From Deltaproteobacteria bacterium (GTDB lineage: Bacteria > Myxococcota_A > Polyangia > JAAYKL01), in the NCBI GenBank assembly GCA_016936575.1, contig JAFGXQ010000128.1, positions 1 to 64,000 on the forward strand: a stretch of DNA of 64,000 bases. The letters are read 5' to 3'. The notes below the pieces were generated by a model. The model was not told the origin of the DNA, ran no database searches, and saw nothing but the letters and a program-made list of their open reading frames with translations. Shown here in pieces: positions 36,897 through 46,066 of the stretch (position 1 is its first letter; every line of letters starts with the position of its first letter). Both the position numbers and the translations under genes were made by a program.

Positions 36897-39800
36897 TGGT
36901 TGTCGTTCCTTGCCAATAATCTATCCAGGGCCAAAATTCGGTTTTCCGTCGGGCGGTCGAAAAAGACGCCGTATTTGTTATCGTGTAACGACGTCATTCC
37001 CCTCACATACAAATAAAAAACACCGCCGACATGACTGTCGTAGCGATAATCGGGAACAGTCGATTGCAAATATCGATGTAACGCCACGAGGTATATATGG
37101 TACTGCAGAAAGTAATGATGGCGCGACATGTCAGCATGCAAATTTTCGGAGAGATAGTTTTCCGAATTTTTCCCCAGGTCGTTGGTCTTGTAGTCAGCTA
37201 TAAAATATTTGCCTTCATGAACGAATATGAGATCAATGAACCCTTTCAAGTATCCATAAAAAGAATGAAACGACATGGATTGCAGGTGCATCGAATAATC
37301 GAGAAAAAAGCCGGTCGCATCCTCTTGCATGGCACGTTGCAAAGACGCCACCGAAAACGCCTGCTGTTCGTTTACCGGAACCACAAATTCCATTTCTGGT
37401 ATGCAATTTGCGGCAACAGTCTGCAGACAAAAAGAATGCGATGCATCCAGGAAACATCTGATAACATCTGAAAACCACGTTTCCACATGGGATGCCCAGT
37501 GTTCGGTCTCAAATCCGTATTTAGGCAGCAACTGCGACACAAGTCGTGAAATATTTCCGGACTCCGCACCATGTCTGAAATAATTTTCAAATACATCATG
37601 GACAAAGCTACCGAACGAAGTTCCGCGTCCGAAATCATGAATCAACCCTTTCCATGCTGAACCGGTACCTGATAAGCGTTCGTCGATATCGACAAAATCT
37701 TCGTTTACATTCCGTTCGTTTTCTTCAATTCGCTCTCCCTCGGCAACTTTATCGAAAAACGCGTTCTGGTCCATATGAACCAATGCCGAAAAGCTGAGTA
37801 CTTTTTTTGTCGATTGCAATTCTGGAACAAACTCCCGAAACGACAACGCTCGAGAATTTTTTTGATACCGCTCATCCAAAATTGCATCGACCTTGCTGCG
37901 ATCGCCGTCATCGATGGTCGCCCCGCACCTGCTGCAAAAACGTTCAAGCGGCAACAGAAGCTGACTATCGGAATATGTTTTTATCGACTGTTCAGAATCT
38001 TCATAAAGCAGATAGCCGAGTGATGATTCCTGTACTCCCGAAAATCCCCCCCATACTATTTTACACACATGTTTTGCGCGCGTCAGCGCCACGTACAATA
38101 GTCTTAGCTGTTCCGATTTCTGTTCACGCTGATGCAAAGACACCGCTTCATCATCCGGTGAAACGCGTAAATCGCATACTTCGTCCGCGTCAATTTCCGT
38201 TGGGCCGCTTTGTGCCGCTCTTTCTATACTCACGGAGCCCGTCGGGAAGCCATCATGTCCATGTCTGTGATACACAATAAAATCGTTCGAAGACCTATAA
38301 CCGTCGTTCCATGCATACGGAAGATACACAACCGGATACTGAAGCCCTTTACTTTTATGAATAGTAACAATCTGTACGCCGCCGGTATTCTGAATCGGAC
38401 GCCGCATACATTCGTCCGTTTCCGTTGGGTCACCCAATCGTCGTTCAAACCCATCAACAATCTGTTCAAATGGAATACCGATTTTGCTGTATTCCTTTTG
38501 TTGCAGCTCTATCAAGTGCATAAAATCCACAAGATACCGTGCGTCAGATACTTCGGACAACACCCGAGCCTTCATCCCCCCGTCTCCTTCGACTGACTCC
38601 TTTAAAATCAGCTTCGTTGACATCGCGACCAATCCGTTTTCCGAATACGTGTTTTTCAATTCTAAGAAAAAGGCTTCCCACTCACCTTGCACTGCTGTAT
38701 CTGCGGCAAATTCAACCAATCGGTCTCCTTTTATACCGAATGCATAAGTGGAAACCGCCGCTTTGATAGAAGAAATTTCACAACTGTCGATTGCGCACAA
38801 AATCTGAAAAAATTCCGTTGCCGCCACTGTCGAATATACCGACTCTGTTCCGCTGACCACTGACAACACGTTCCGCCGCGCAAGTGCGTTGTGGATTTCA
38901 CGTCCATGCGAATTCTTTCGCACCAGTACAGCAATATCAGACGGTTCTACCCGTTTGCCGTCAATAGTATATCGGCCTGACAACATATCTACAATGTCGC
39001 TGCAGGTTCGCTCAATATGAATATTTTTATTCGCAGCTATCTGTTTCACACCTTTGGTCTTTGTGCTCCCGTTCTGTAGCCCGCTTCTTCGACAGAATAG
39101 AAACTGAAATCCCGAAGTGTCCTCGCCTTCCAATTGAAAGCCACTGCCGCTCCGGACAGACGCAGATACCGGATGAAACCGCAACATTTCGAATAGGAAA
39201 GGATTGTCGCGCAATTTGAACAGTTCGTTCACCGCCGTTACCAACGTTTCAGTGGAGCGCCAGTTGGTATCAAGCGAAACTGTTGACTCAGCAACCGCCG
39301 CAGAAGCATTCATATAGGTAAAAATATCTCCGCCACGAAACGAATAAATGGCCTGCTTCGGATCTCCAATCATAAAAAAAGGAATGCCCACATCCATGAA
39401 CAATTGTTTGAAGATGCGATACTGTACTGCGTCGGTATCCTGAAACTCATCAATGAGCGCAGCGCGATATTTGCGCGAAACCGATTGAACCAATAGATTG
39501 CGACTATTTCCCTGAAGTGCCGAATCCAAACGCTGCAGCAAATCATCAAAAAACAGCAGTCCGTTTTTCTGTTTTCGCTCGGGCAATACCGTTCGCACAA
39601 ACTCCACAAATATGCGACGCGCCTTTTCAACTTCACCTTGCATCTGCTGTGCCGCGTCATGAAGTCGGTCGACCGCAGCAAACAGGGGAATCTGTTCTAT
39701 CACAACCGTATCTTTCGCATTTTCCCAAATCCGTCTGGTTGAAAAGCGAAACACTTCATGTTCTTTATCGGGCACGAATGTCGGCGTTTCATCCAAAAAC

Positions 39801-40582
39801 AAATCGTTTGCTTTGTCTATCCACTTGGGAATATACGTCTTTTTATAACTATTTCTGTTGATTCCTTTCGACGCTGCAAAAATATCCGACAACTCATCTT
39901 TATATTTGAAAAACAGTTCGCGGCAACGCGTATATATTGTCAGAAATGTCTCTTGGGCATCCTCCGCGTAGACACCGGTAACAATTTGCAGTTTTGGCGT
40001 AGCGTATACTTTCTTTGCTAGAGCGGCGAACGAACTGACGGAAACGTGATTATTTAAAAAATAAGAAACCATGAAAGGAGGAAGCCCATAGCAATATGCC
40101 AGCCAGAAATCTTTCGCCAGCGTTAAAAAGAAAGGATCATTTTTCGGCGTCAGCTCGATTCCCATCTCCATACCGGTTTCAAATGCGTTCTCCCCAAGTA
40201 CTCGCTGGCAGAACCCATGTATGGTGAACACCCTTGCCCGATCAAAATTACGTATTGCTTGTTTGAGACAAGTTATAACCGATTGTTTTTCGTGTCGTTC
40301 GAATAGTTTCCGATAGACCTCTGCTTCATCCACAGACACAGAATCATCAACAGAAACTGCAACTTCATACGCATCGATCAATCGACGAAAAATTTTTTCC
40401 TTCAGCTCATGGGTGGCCGCTTCTGTGAATGTTACGACGAGCAGTTCATCGATTGAAATGCCCTGCTCCACAATGAGACGCAATACCAATAAAGTAATAT
40501 TGTAGGTTTTACCGGTTCCCGCACTTGCCTCAATCAGATGGGCACCGTGTAGGGGATGAGAAAACGCATCAAACCGTTTCAT
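36893..40582 (-). CDS. recB: Exodeoxyribonuclease V subunit beta (RecB helicase-nuclease)
   Basis: 1229 residues. The UvrD-type 3'-5' helicase has Walker A ASAGTGKT at 19-26, IDEFQDTD and TIHKSKGLQYPVV. The C-terminal nuclease domain keeps Asp1117, Asp1130 and Lys1132; the intervals (13 and 2) equal those of the E. coli RecB nuclease residues Asp1067, Asp1080 and Lys1082. It should therefore be an active end-resecting nuclease. Start and stop overlap recC and recD by 4 bases each (ATGA), so the three subunits are made in strict order. Confidence 0.96.
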   Translation of the reverse strand: MKRFDAFSHPLHGAHLIEASAGTGKTYNITLLVLRLIVEQGISIDELLVVTFTEAATHELKEKIFRRLIDAYEVAVSVDDSVSVDEAEVYRKLFERHEKQSVITCLKQAIRNFDRARVFTIHGFCQRVLGENAFETGMEMGIELTPKNDPFFLTLAKDFWLAYCYGLPPFMVSYFLNNHVSVSSFAALAKKVYATPKLQIVTGVYAEDAQETFLTIYTRCRELFFKYKDELSDIFAASKGINRNSYKKTYIPKWIDKANDLFLDETPTFVPDKEHEVFRFSTRRIWENAKDTVVIEQIPLFAAVDRLHDAAQQMQGEVEKARRIFVEFVRTVLPERKQKNGLLFFDDLLQRLDSALQGNSRNLLVQSVSRKYRAALIDEFQDTDAVQYRIFKQLFMDVGIPFFMIGDPKQAIYSFRGGDIFTYMNASAAVAESTVSLDTNWRSTETLVTAVNELFKLRDNPFLFEMLRFHPVSASVRSGSGFQLEGEDTSGFQFLFCRRSGLQNGSTKTKGVKQIAANKNIHIERTCSDIVDMLSGRYTIDGKRVEPSDIAVLVRKNSHGREIHNALARRNVLSVVSGTESVYSTVAATEFFQILCAIDSCEISSIKAAVSTYAFGIKGDRLVEFAADTAVQGEWEAFFLELKNTYSENGLVAMSTKLILKESVEGDGGMKARVLSEVSDARYLVDFMHLIELQQKEYSKIGIPFEQIVDGFERRLGDPTETDECMRRPIQNTGGVQIVTIHKSKGLQYPVVYLPYAWNDGYRSSNDFIVYHRHGHDGFPTGSVSIERAAQSGPTEIDADEVCDLRVSPDDEAVSLHQREQKSEQLRLLYVALTRAKHVCKIVWGGFSGVQESSLGYLLYEDSEQSIKTYSDSQLLLPLERFCSRCGATIDDGDRSKVDAILDERYQKNSRALSFREFVPELQSTKKVLSFSALVHMDQNAFFDKVAEGERIEENERNVNEDFVDIDERLSGTGSAWKGLIHDFGRGTSFGSFVHDVFENYFRHGAESGNISRLVSQLLPKYGFETEHWASHVETWFSDVIRCFLDASHSFCLQTVAANCIPEMEFVVPVNEQQAFSVASLQRAMQEDATGFFLDYSMHLQSMSFHSFYGYLKGFIDLIFVHEGKYFIADYKTNDLGKNSENYLSENLHADMSRHHYFLQYHIYLVALHRYLQSTVPDYRYDSHVGGVFYLYVRGMTSLHDNKYGVFFDRPTENRILALDRLLARNDNQ

Positions 40583-43500
40583 TCCCCACCCCGTTTCATC
40601 TCCGCGAACAACGGTTCAAAAATATCATAGGCGATTTGTTGAAACCGCTCTGCCTGATCGGGTATCACATGCATATCGACCAGCGCTCGTGATTCCGGTT
40701 CAGATGCTTTAGAAATGTAATCCACAAATGCCGACATTTCTATATCTCGAATTTCACGAATTTCTTCAGCAGAATGTGCTTTTTGCGCCTTACTGAAAAA
40801 TGAAGCGGAACACTCCGGAACAAACGGCAGGGGGCGCTCCATTCCCCGCAGCGTGTGCTGAACCACTTTTGCGAATACCGATTCAACATTCTCAACGTCG
40901 TGTCTGAACCGAATCACCGCTTCCCCATTTTGGTTTCTTCCGACTCGCACTGTTTCGAACGGATTTCTGATATCAGGCAATTGAAGCGCTATCAGGTGGC
41001 GCAGCCAACTTTGAAGCTGCGTCGCCGGCTTTATCTTACTGTAGCTACAGTCGAACAGCACATTGTCAACAACATTCAATGTACCCAAAATCCGAAGTGC
41101 ACCCGCACCACTGCGTATGGTGACATCCACCGGATATGACACCCGGTTTTTATTGTGAACATATGGCTTCGCGCTGACAGCGATTCTCTCAGCCCGTTGT
41201 ATGACCTTCTGAGAATAATACTTTCCAACGTTTCCCGCCGGAAGAATTCCCTGGCTGAACAGAAACGGCTGTATATCGTCTACAGCGAGATCTCTTATCA
41301 CGCCATCAATCAATTGCTGTCCGAGTTTCCACTCACCCAGCCCCGACACCGATACAGGCTCTTCATCTTCAGGTTGTTCCTCTACCTTCGGGAATTTAAT
41401 ACCCAGCTTCTGTTCCAGATAAAACAGCGGCGGGTTATTCCAAAACTGTAGCAAAGTGGCGAGCGAAATTGTTTGCAAATCAGTTCCGTCAATTTCATCA
41501 GTCTCTCTGTTTTGCTGTTCTGTAGTCGTTTGCTCAGCCAGCGAAACAACCGAACGCGCTTGGGGGTTCTGTTCAACCAATGCCGCACGAAAATCACTTT
41601 TGCTGTAGCTGTACAACCACGGAACCGAGTCATCAAAATACAGCGGGTCATAACTTGTGGCAGGATGCACATTCCGCAAAGTGCTTGGCAAACGCACCGT
41701 TTCTGTGTTTTTTACAGTGCGAACCATCTGATTCAACAATTCCCTCGCAGGCATACACGGCGCAGCAACGCCCACATCGGTTTCTTTTGAATACAACACC
41801 CAGAGAGTTTGTCCCGCACACATCAGTGCATCCAGGAACATATGATAACTATCCTGTTTGGCATCGCGATCCAACGGCGCCGGATGCGACGAAATCATAT
41901 CAAAGGATTGCGCACGGGTTTCCCGTGGAAACTTCTTCTCCGTCATTCCCAACAAAACAACAAATTTCGGTCGCTCTCCGCGTAAAAACCGAAACGAAGA
42001 AAACCGGATTCCTCCGGCAACACCCAACCGCGTTGATGGTAGCTGCAGCTTACCCTTGATCAGTGTACGAAACGCCGCGTAGTCAATCTCTCGCTGATAT
42101 CCGGCTCTTTTCACAGAATCGGAAAGCTTCGAAAATACCGATGAAACGCATTCCCATTGCTCTGAATCAACATGAACATCGACCAGACAAAGCAACTGTT
42201 CGCGAACCGCTGAAATCCAATCCTGGACGGACCGCACTGCTTCGACACTAGACGACAGTACGAACAACTGATCCATAAATGCGGCAAACTTTCCCAGAAC
42301 CGGAGCATCTGTCCCCACAAAGCCGCAAACCGGTGATACCGACTGAAACATGTATCCCTCATTCACCGCAACCCCCAGAAACAATCGATCCAGTCCGAAC
42401 CGCCAGGTATTTTCAGTAAATGAAACAAGGCCATGCCGCTTTCGGTGTTCCGCGTCAATACACGAACGAACGCCCGCTTCCTTACACCACGTGTAGCAGT
42501 TTCGAATATCGTCGTCAGACAATCGAAATTTTTGCTTTACCGAATTATTGTGCAGCAGGGTGAAAACCTCTTTCAACCCCATTCGTCCATCTGCCACATC
42601 AAGTACATGAATCACCGCCTCCACCAATCCCCCGTCTCCGGACGTACGCTGGTCAGAAATTGAATACGGCACACCGGAATTCATCAACGAGGCATGAATC
42701 ATTGTCGCGTAGTCATTTATATCCGGTGCCATCACCACAATGTCGTGAGGTTGAATGTGGTTTTTATCCATTGCATTCCATATACCGTTTTTGAGTACAT
42801 CAACTTCGCGGGAAGGTGTCGGGCATTCGTGAAACTGTAAGGTTCCATCATCGAGTCTTTCCTCAGATATCTGTATCGGCACATTTTGAAGTACCGATGA
42901 CTGAATTTCACCGAGCAGGGAATCATGCGTTGCAGGCACAAACCGCTCCTGCTCAATCAGAGATACCTGTCCAGTCAAATCGAGCAAGGCGCTCTGAAAC
43001 TGCGCCGGTTGTCTTCCCAACATCTTCAGCAGCGGATTCGCGGTTTCCTCTTTGTCGTCATCTGCGATAAACGCAAAATATTCTTCACAGGGAGCGAGCA
43101 CAAAAAAATGTACTTCTGTATAAGTGGAAACCGCCGCGAACAATTGGGTCAACAAAGACGGAAGACTTGATACCCCGAATACGACAATTCGTCTCGGCAG
43201 CATGGATTTATCGAATTTCCCGGCAGCAAGAAGCCCCAATGCATCAAGAGCTACACGCCCCAAATGATTGTCACCAAGTATCGCAACGGCTTCGCGGAAC
43301 AAAACCGGCTGCCAGTCAGTTCCCTCTGTCATCCATTTTTTGAGCATATAAGGACGATACATCATATACTCACTGAACACCTCAGCTACGGCTGAAGCGA
43401 ACCCCACCAATTTCGAATCCGTCACGGGTTTTCCGAAATAGGTTCTCAGCGCATCAAAAGACGGATCATCCGGCTTTTCATGCAGCACCCGACAGATGGC

Positions 43501-43770
43501 AAACGCAATCTCATTGTTGCTGTATCCCCCCATTGCGGTTTCGCTTCGCGCAAGCTTCGCAATGAGCTGTTCCGCACCATGCCTCGGCGTTTCGATGGTT
43601 CCCGCAAAGATCCCTAAGGCGTCACTGATTGCCATCTTCAGCTGTTCGTGAATACCGTCGGGGGCACAAATCATATCAAAACAGAACGGCTCAGTCGGAT
43701 GCTGCGTCAACACGTCGTGAAGCATTTCGTACAATGCGCTGGTTTCATTGCTTTTATGCACATACAACAT
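40579..43770 (-). CDS. recC: Exodeoxyribonuclease V subunit gamma (RecC)
   Basis: 1063 residues, close to E. coli RecC (1122). RecC is an inactivated helicase/nuclease fold that holds RecB and RecD and recognises Chi. Family segments visible are the N-terminal YVHKSNETSALYEML, the middle 'VLDVADGRMGLKEVFTLL' and 'RGERPKFVVLLGMTEKKFPR'. No Walker A is seen, as expected. The Chi sequence it would recognise cannot be predicted here. It lies 21 bases after the uracil-DNA glycosylase gene and overlaps recB, giving recC-recB-recD order. Confidence 0.94.
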   Translation of the reverse strand: MLYVHKSNETSALYEMLHDVLTQHPTEPFCFDMICAPDGIHEQLKMAISDALGIFAGTIETPRHGAEQLIAKLARSETAMGGYSNNEIAFAICRVLHEKPDDPSFDALRTYFGKPVTDSKLVGFASAVAEVFSEYMMYRPYMLKKWMTEGTDWQPVLFREAVAILGDNHLGRVALDALGLLAAGKFDKSMLPRRIVVFGVSSLPSLLTQLFAAVSTYTEVHFFVLAPCEEYFAFIADDDKEETANPLLKMLGRQPAQFQSALLDLTGQVSLIEQERFVPATHDSLLGEIQSSVLQNVPIQISEERLDDGTLQFHECPTPSREVDVLKNGIWNAMDKNHIQPHDIVVMAPDINDYATMIHASLMNSGVPYSISDQRTSGDGGLVEAVIHVLDVADGRMGLKEVFTLLHNNSVKQKFRLSDDDIRNCYTWCKEAGVRSCIDAEHRKRHGLVSFTENTWRFGLDRLFLGVAVNEGYMFQSVSPVCGFVGTDAPVLGKFAAFMDQLFVLSSSVEAVRSVQDWISAVREQLLCLVDVHVDSEQWECVSSVFSKLSDSVKRAGYQREIDYAAFRTLIKGKLQLPSTRLGVAGGIRFSSFRFLRGERPKFVVLLGMTEKKFPRETRAQSFDMISSHPAPLDRDAKQDSYHMFLDALMCAGQTLWVLYSKETDVGVAAPCMPARELLNQMVRTVKNTETVRLPSTLRNVHPATSYDPLYFDDSVPWLYSYSKSDFRAALVEQNPQARSVVSLAEQTTTEQQNRETDEIDGTDLQTISLATLLQFWNNPPLFYLEQKLGIKFPKVEEQPEDEEPVSVSGLGEWKLGQQLIDGVIRDLAVDDIQPFLFSQGILPAGNVGKYYSQKVIQRAERIAVSAKPYVHNKNRVSYPVDVTIRSGAGALRILGTLNVVDNVLFDCSYSKIKPATQLQSWLRHLIALQLPDIRNPFETVRVGRNQNGEAVIRFRHDVENVESVFAKVVQHTLRGMERPLPFVPECSASFFSKAQKAHSAEEIREIRDIEMSAFVDYISKASEPESRALVDMHVIPDQAERFQQIAYDIFEPLFAEMKRGGE

Positions 43771-43791
43771 GAAAATTACAGCTCCGTTCGA

Positions 43792-44511
43792 TTACAGCAG
43801 TTTCATCTGTTTCAGCTGCTTTTCCGCAGCAGCCGCCCATCCGCGATTTGCAGCAGGACTTGCCGGAGACGGATGAAGCAGCTGTCCAACCGGAATATTC
43901 AACCCGTCCAGGGATCGCTCGCATACTCCCCGGGCAAATGCCCCAACCCCAATAACCATCGGCGACTTCATAGCGATTGCAGTGCGACGCAATGCCTCGT
44001 CGCACGCATCAAACAACGCTTCCTTTTCAACTGCGGGTAACTTGTCGGGCGTGATATTCTTTCCGGTTTCCCCCATAAACACCAAGGGACAATAATTCAC
44101 GACAAAAAAATTTGAAAAGAACGATTCAGGGGTTTTAAATTTCTCCCGGGCGAACCCCCACAGGCGCGTACCGCTCACTTCACTTCGGGCGCAATCAAAT
44201 CCTTCAATGGGACGTTTGGGGTGCTGCAGCGGCAGATCGCGCAACCGACCTTGTATCTGTAAAAAATCGCGGACCATCGAAATATCACCAAACGGCACCC
44301 CAGTCTGGGCCATGCCGAACGGCCCGGGATTCATTCCCACCCACAGCACGGTTTTGACAACCGCATATTTTTGAATGTATTGAACGAGTGGTTCGCGCGC
44401 GTATTGCAGCGGATTATACACGTAGTGGACCGGCCGCTGAAACGCAAGCGCACCCACCTTTTTTGATAAGTCATCCGAGATGGCCACCAATTCAGTCGCT
44501 CGTTTTTTCAT
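43792..44511 (-). CDS. Single-strand-selective uracil-DNA glycosylase (SMUG1-like)
   Basis: 239 residues. It removes uracil and related oxidised bases from DNA. The active-site motif at 59-75 (GMNPGPFGMAQTGVPFG) and the later HPSP motif from His213 (HPSPASPAAN) match SMUG1 (family 3 UDG), found in vertebrates and scattered in bacteria. Asn61 of GMNPGPFGMAQ is the catalytic-type Asn. The ATG overlaps the upstream stop (ATGA) and recC follows after 21 bases, so base excision and end resection enzymes are co-expressed. Specificity for single strands is known from the family, not shown here. Confidence 0.9.
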   Translation of the reverse strand: MKKRATELVAISDDLSKKVGALAFQRPVHYVYNPLQYAREPLVQYIQKYAVVKTVLWVGMNPGPFGMAQTGVPFGDISMVRDFLQIQGRLRDLPLQHPKRPIEGFDCARSEVSGTRLWGFAREKFKTPESFFSNFFVVNYCPLVFMGETGKNITPDKLPAVEKEALFDACDEALRRTAIAMKSPMVIGVGAFARGVCERSLDGLNIPVGQLLHPSPASPAANRGWAAAAEKQLKQMKLL

Positions 44512-44855
44512 GAATTCCTCTGAATCGTTACCTGCGTCAATGAATGCGAGTTCAATTGTTCTGCGCCGTCACCACTGATAGTACCGATATGCTCCACCGG
44601 CCAGGCAGGATCCTGCCCAAAAAAAATGCAAAAATACGAACCGCGCTCAGTGTACGCGAGTCCGCCCACCGGAATTTTCGAAACCGGGTTGAAACTGCCG
44701 TGATTTCCCCGAACGCTTCCATACAGCTCCCGCCCCCATCCGGTCAAATCCACCGTCTGTGGGAGCGAGTCGTACAGTCGCTGGGCCACAGGCGTATCGA
44801 AAAAAGTCGCATCCAACGTAAATGGTCCAAAATCCAACCGAATTCGCATGTTCAT
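44508..44855 (-). CDS. Cyclophilin-like-fold protein (TM1367/DUF3830-type)
   Basis: 115 residues. The pattern A-T-F-F-D-T-P-V-A, then W-G-x-E-L-Y-G-S-V, then G-G-L-A-Y-x-E-R-G-S-Y-F-C-I-F-F-G fits the small bacterial cyclophilin-like family (TM1367-like, DUF3830 region). The catalytic Arg/His pocket of true prolyl isomerases is not evident and the biochemical role is unknown. The ATG at 44855 has GAGGG upstream and opens the seven-gene rec run; its stop overlaps the glycosylase start. Confidence 0.72.
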   Translation of the reverse strand: MNMRIRLDFGPFTLDATFFDTPVAQRLYDSLPQTVDLTGWGRELYGSVRGNHGSFNPVSKIPVGGLAYTERGSYFCIFFGQDPAWPVEHIGTISGDGAEQLNSHSLTQVTIQRNS

Positions 44856-44994
44856 ATCCGCCCTCGATATTCATCGCGGTAAATCGTTACTGTTCATTCA
44901 ATCCACTTTCGAGTCTTACAAAAAAATGATGCAAAACAGTACAAAAACCGACTTCACTCTTTAAAAATTCACGCAGCGCTGCTACATCAGCGAC

Positions 44995-45249
44995 ATGAAT
45001 AACCCTGATTCTCCCGGTTTTTTGATACCAGATGCCGAAGAATTAAAAACGTTGGCCAATATGCCGATGCCGTTCGGAAAATATAAAGGCGTGCTGTTGA
45101 TTGATCTTCCCGAACCCTATGTGGTGTGGTTCAAGCGGCAGGGTTTTCCCGGTGGGAAACTGGGCCGACTGCTCGAAACGCTGTATGAGATTAAAGTGAA
45201 CGGACTGGAAAAACTGATTCGCCCTCTGCGAAGCAATTCCTCCTCATAA
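44995..45249 (+). CDS. DUF3820-family small protein
   Basis: 84 residues. The core 'MPFGKYKGVLLIDLPEPYVVWF' region and 'GKLGRLLETLYEIKVNGLE' segment are characteristic of DUF3820 (YpeB-like; labelled putative quorum-sensing-regulated factor in some databases). The family resembles a helical DNA- or exonuclease-associated module, but no activity is established. It is divergent from the recCBD run with a 139-base gap that should hold both promoters. Confidence 0.85.
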   Translation: MNNPDSPGFLIPDAEELKTLANMPMPFGKYKGVLLIDLPEPYVVWFKRQGFPGGKLGRLLETLYEIKVNGLEKLIRPLRSNSSS

Positions 45250-45280
45250 TACTGACCCAAGAAAAACCAATCCGTTTAAA

Positions 45281-46063
45281 CTAAATCCATTGCTCGGACA
45301 GCTGTTCGCCTTTCAAACTGACCACAATTTTTTTAATCGGTATTTTGCGCGACGCGTTCGCAACAGCCTGCTGTGCAAGCGTCACCAATCCGGTACAGCA
45401 AGGCACTTCCATTACCATCACCGTAAATGTGTTTATTTCGGCATCATCAATCATGGCAACCAGTTTTTCAGCATATGACTCTTTGCCCGTGTCCAATTTC
45501 GGGCAAGCAATGGCCAGCGCTTTTCCCCGCAAATAAGAGCGATGAAAGTCTCCTACCGAAAAAGCCACACAATCTGCGGCCAGCAGCACATCCGCCCGTT
45601 GAAAATAAGGCGCCAGCGGACTTACCAGATGCATCTGCACCGGCCATTGACGCAGCTCAGACGCAACCTCGCCCTCCGCATCAGCAGCCTTGGAAGATGT
45701 TGATTCCGTGCGGTCGAATGTAAGCATTCGTGACCCCGGACACCCCCCACCATGCGCACCGTGGTCACTGTGGGGTCGAGGCGACGCCATCGCATGTTGC
45801 GCTGACGCCCCGCGGGGCCCATCTTTTTTCAAGTGAACACCTACCGCTGCTTCGTCAAACTCATCTGCGTCCCGCTCCTCAATCGTAATCGCATCCTCCG
45901 GGCAATCCCCAAGGCACGCGCCCAATCCGTCGCACAGATTGTCCGCAACCAGCTTTGCTTTGCCGTCAATAATCTGAATCGCACCCTCTGCGCAGGAGGG
46001 CACACACAATCCGCAACCAGTGCACTTTTCCTCGTCAATTTTGATAATTTTACGTTTTGCCAT
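45281..46063 (-). CDS. Hcp-associated 4Fe-4S ferredoxin-type protein
   Basis: 260 residues. An N-terminal bacterial ferredoxin domain has CTGCGLCVPSC for one 4Fe-4S cluster; the second half-site (CDGLGACLGDC) and the adjacent CPE fill the second. A Gly/His/Pro-rich linker with HGAHGGGCPGSRM leads to a C-terminal alpha/beta domain (roughly residues 135-260) that contains a CPKLD and a CCTG motif and may bind another cofactor. It begins just three bases after the hcp stop and probably supplies electrons to Hcp. This ferredoxin-C-terminal-domain fusion accompanies hcp in several anaerobes. Confidence 0.86.
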   Translation of the reverse strand: MAKRKIIKIDEEKCTGCGLCVPSCAEGAIQIIDGKAKLVADNLCDGLGACLGDCPEDAITIEERDADEFDEAAVGVHLKKDGPRGASAQHAMASPRPHSDHGAHGGGCPGSRMLTFDRTESTSSKAADAEGEVASELRQWPVQMHLVSPLAPYFQRADVLLAADCVAFSVGDFHRSYLRGKALAIACPKLDTGKESYAEKLVAMIDDAEINTFTVMVMEVPCCTGLVTLAQQAVANASRKIPIKKIVVSLKGEQLSEQWI

Positions 46064-46066
46064 GGT

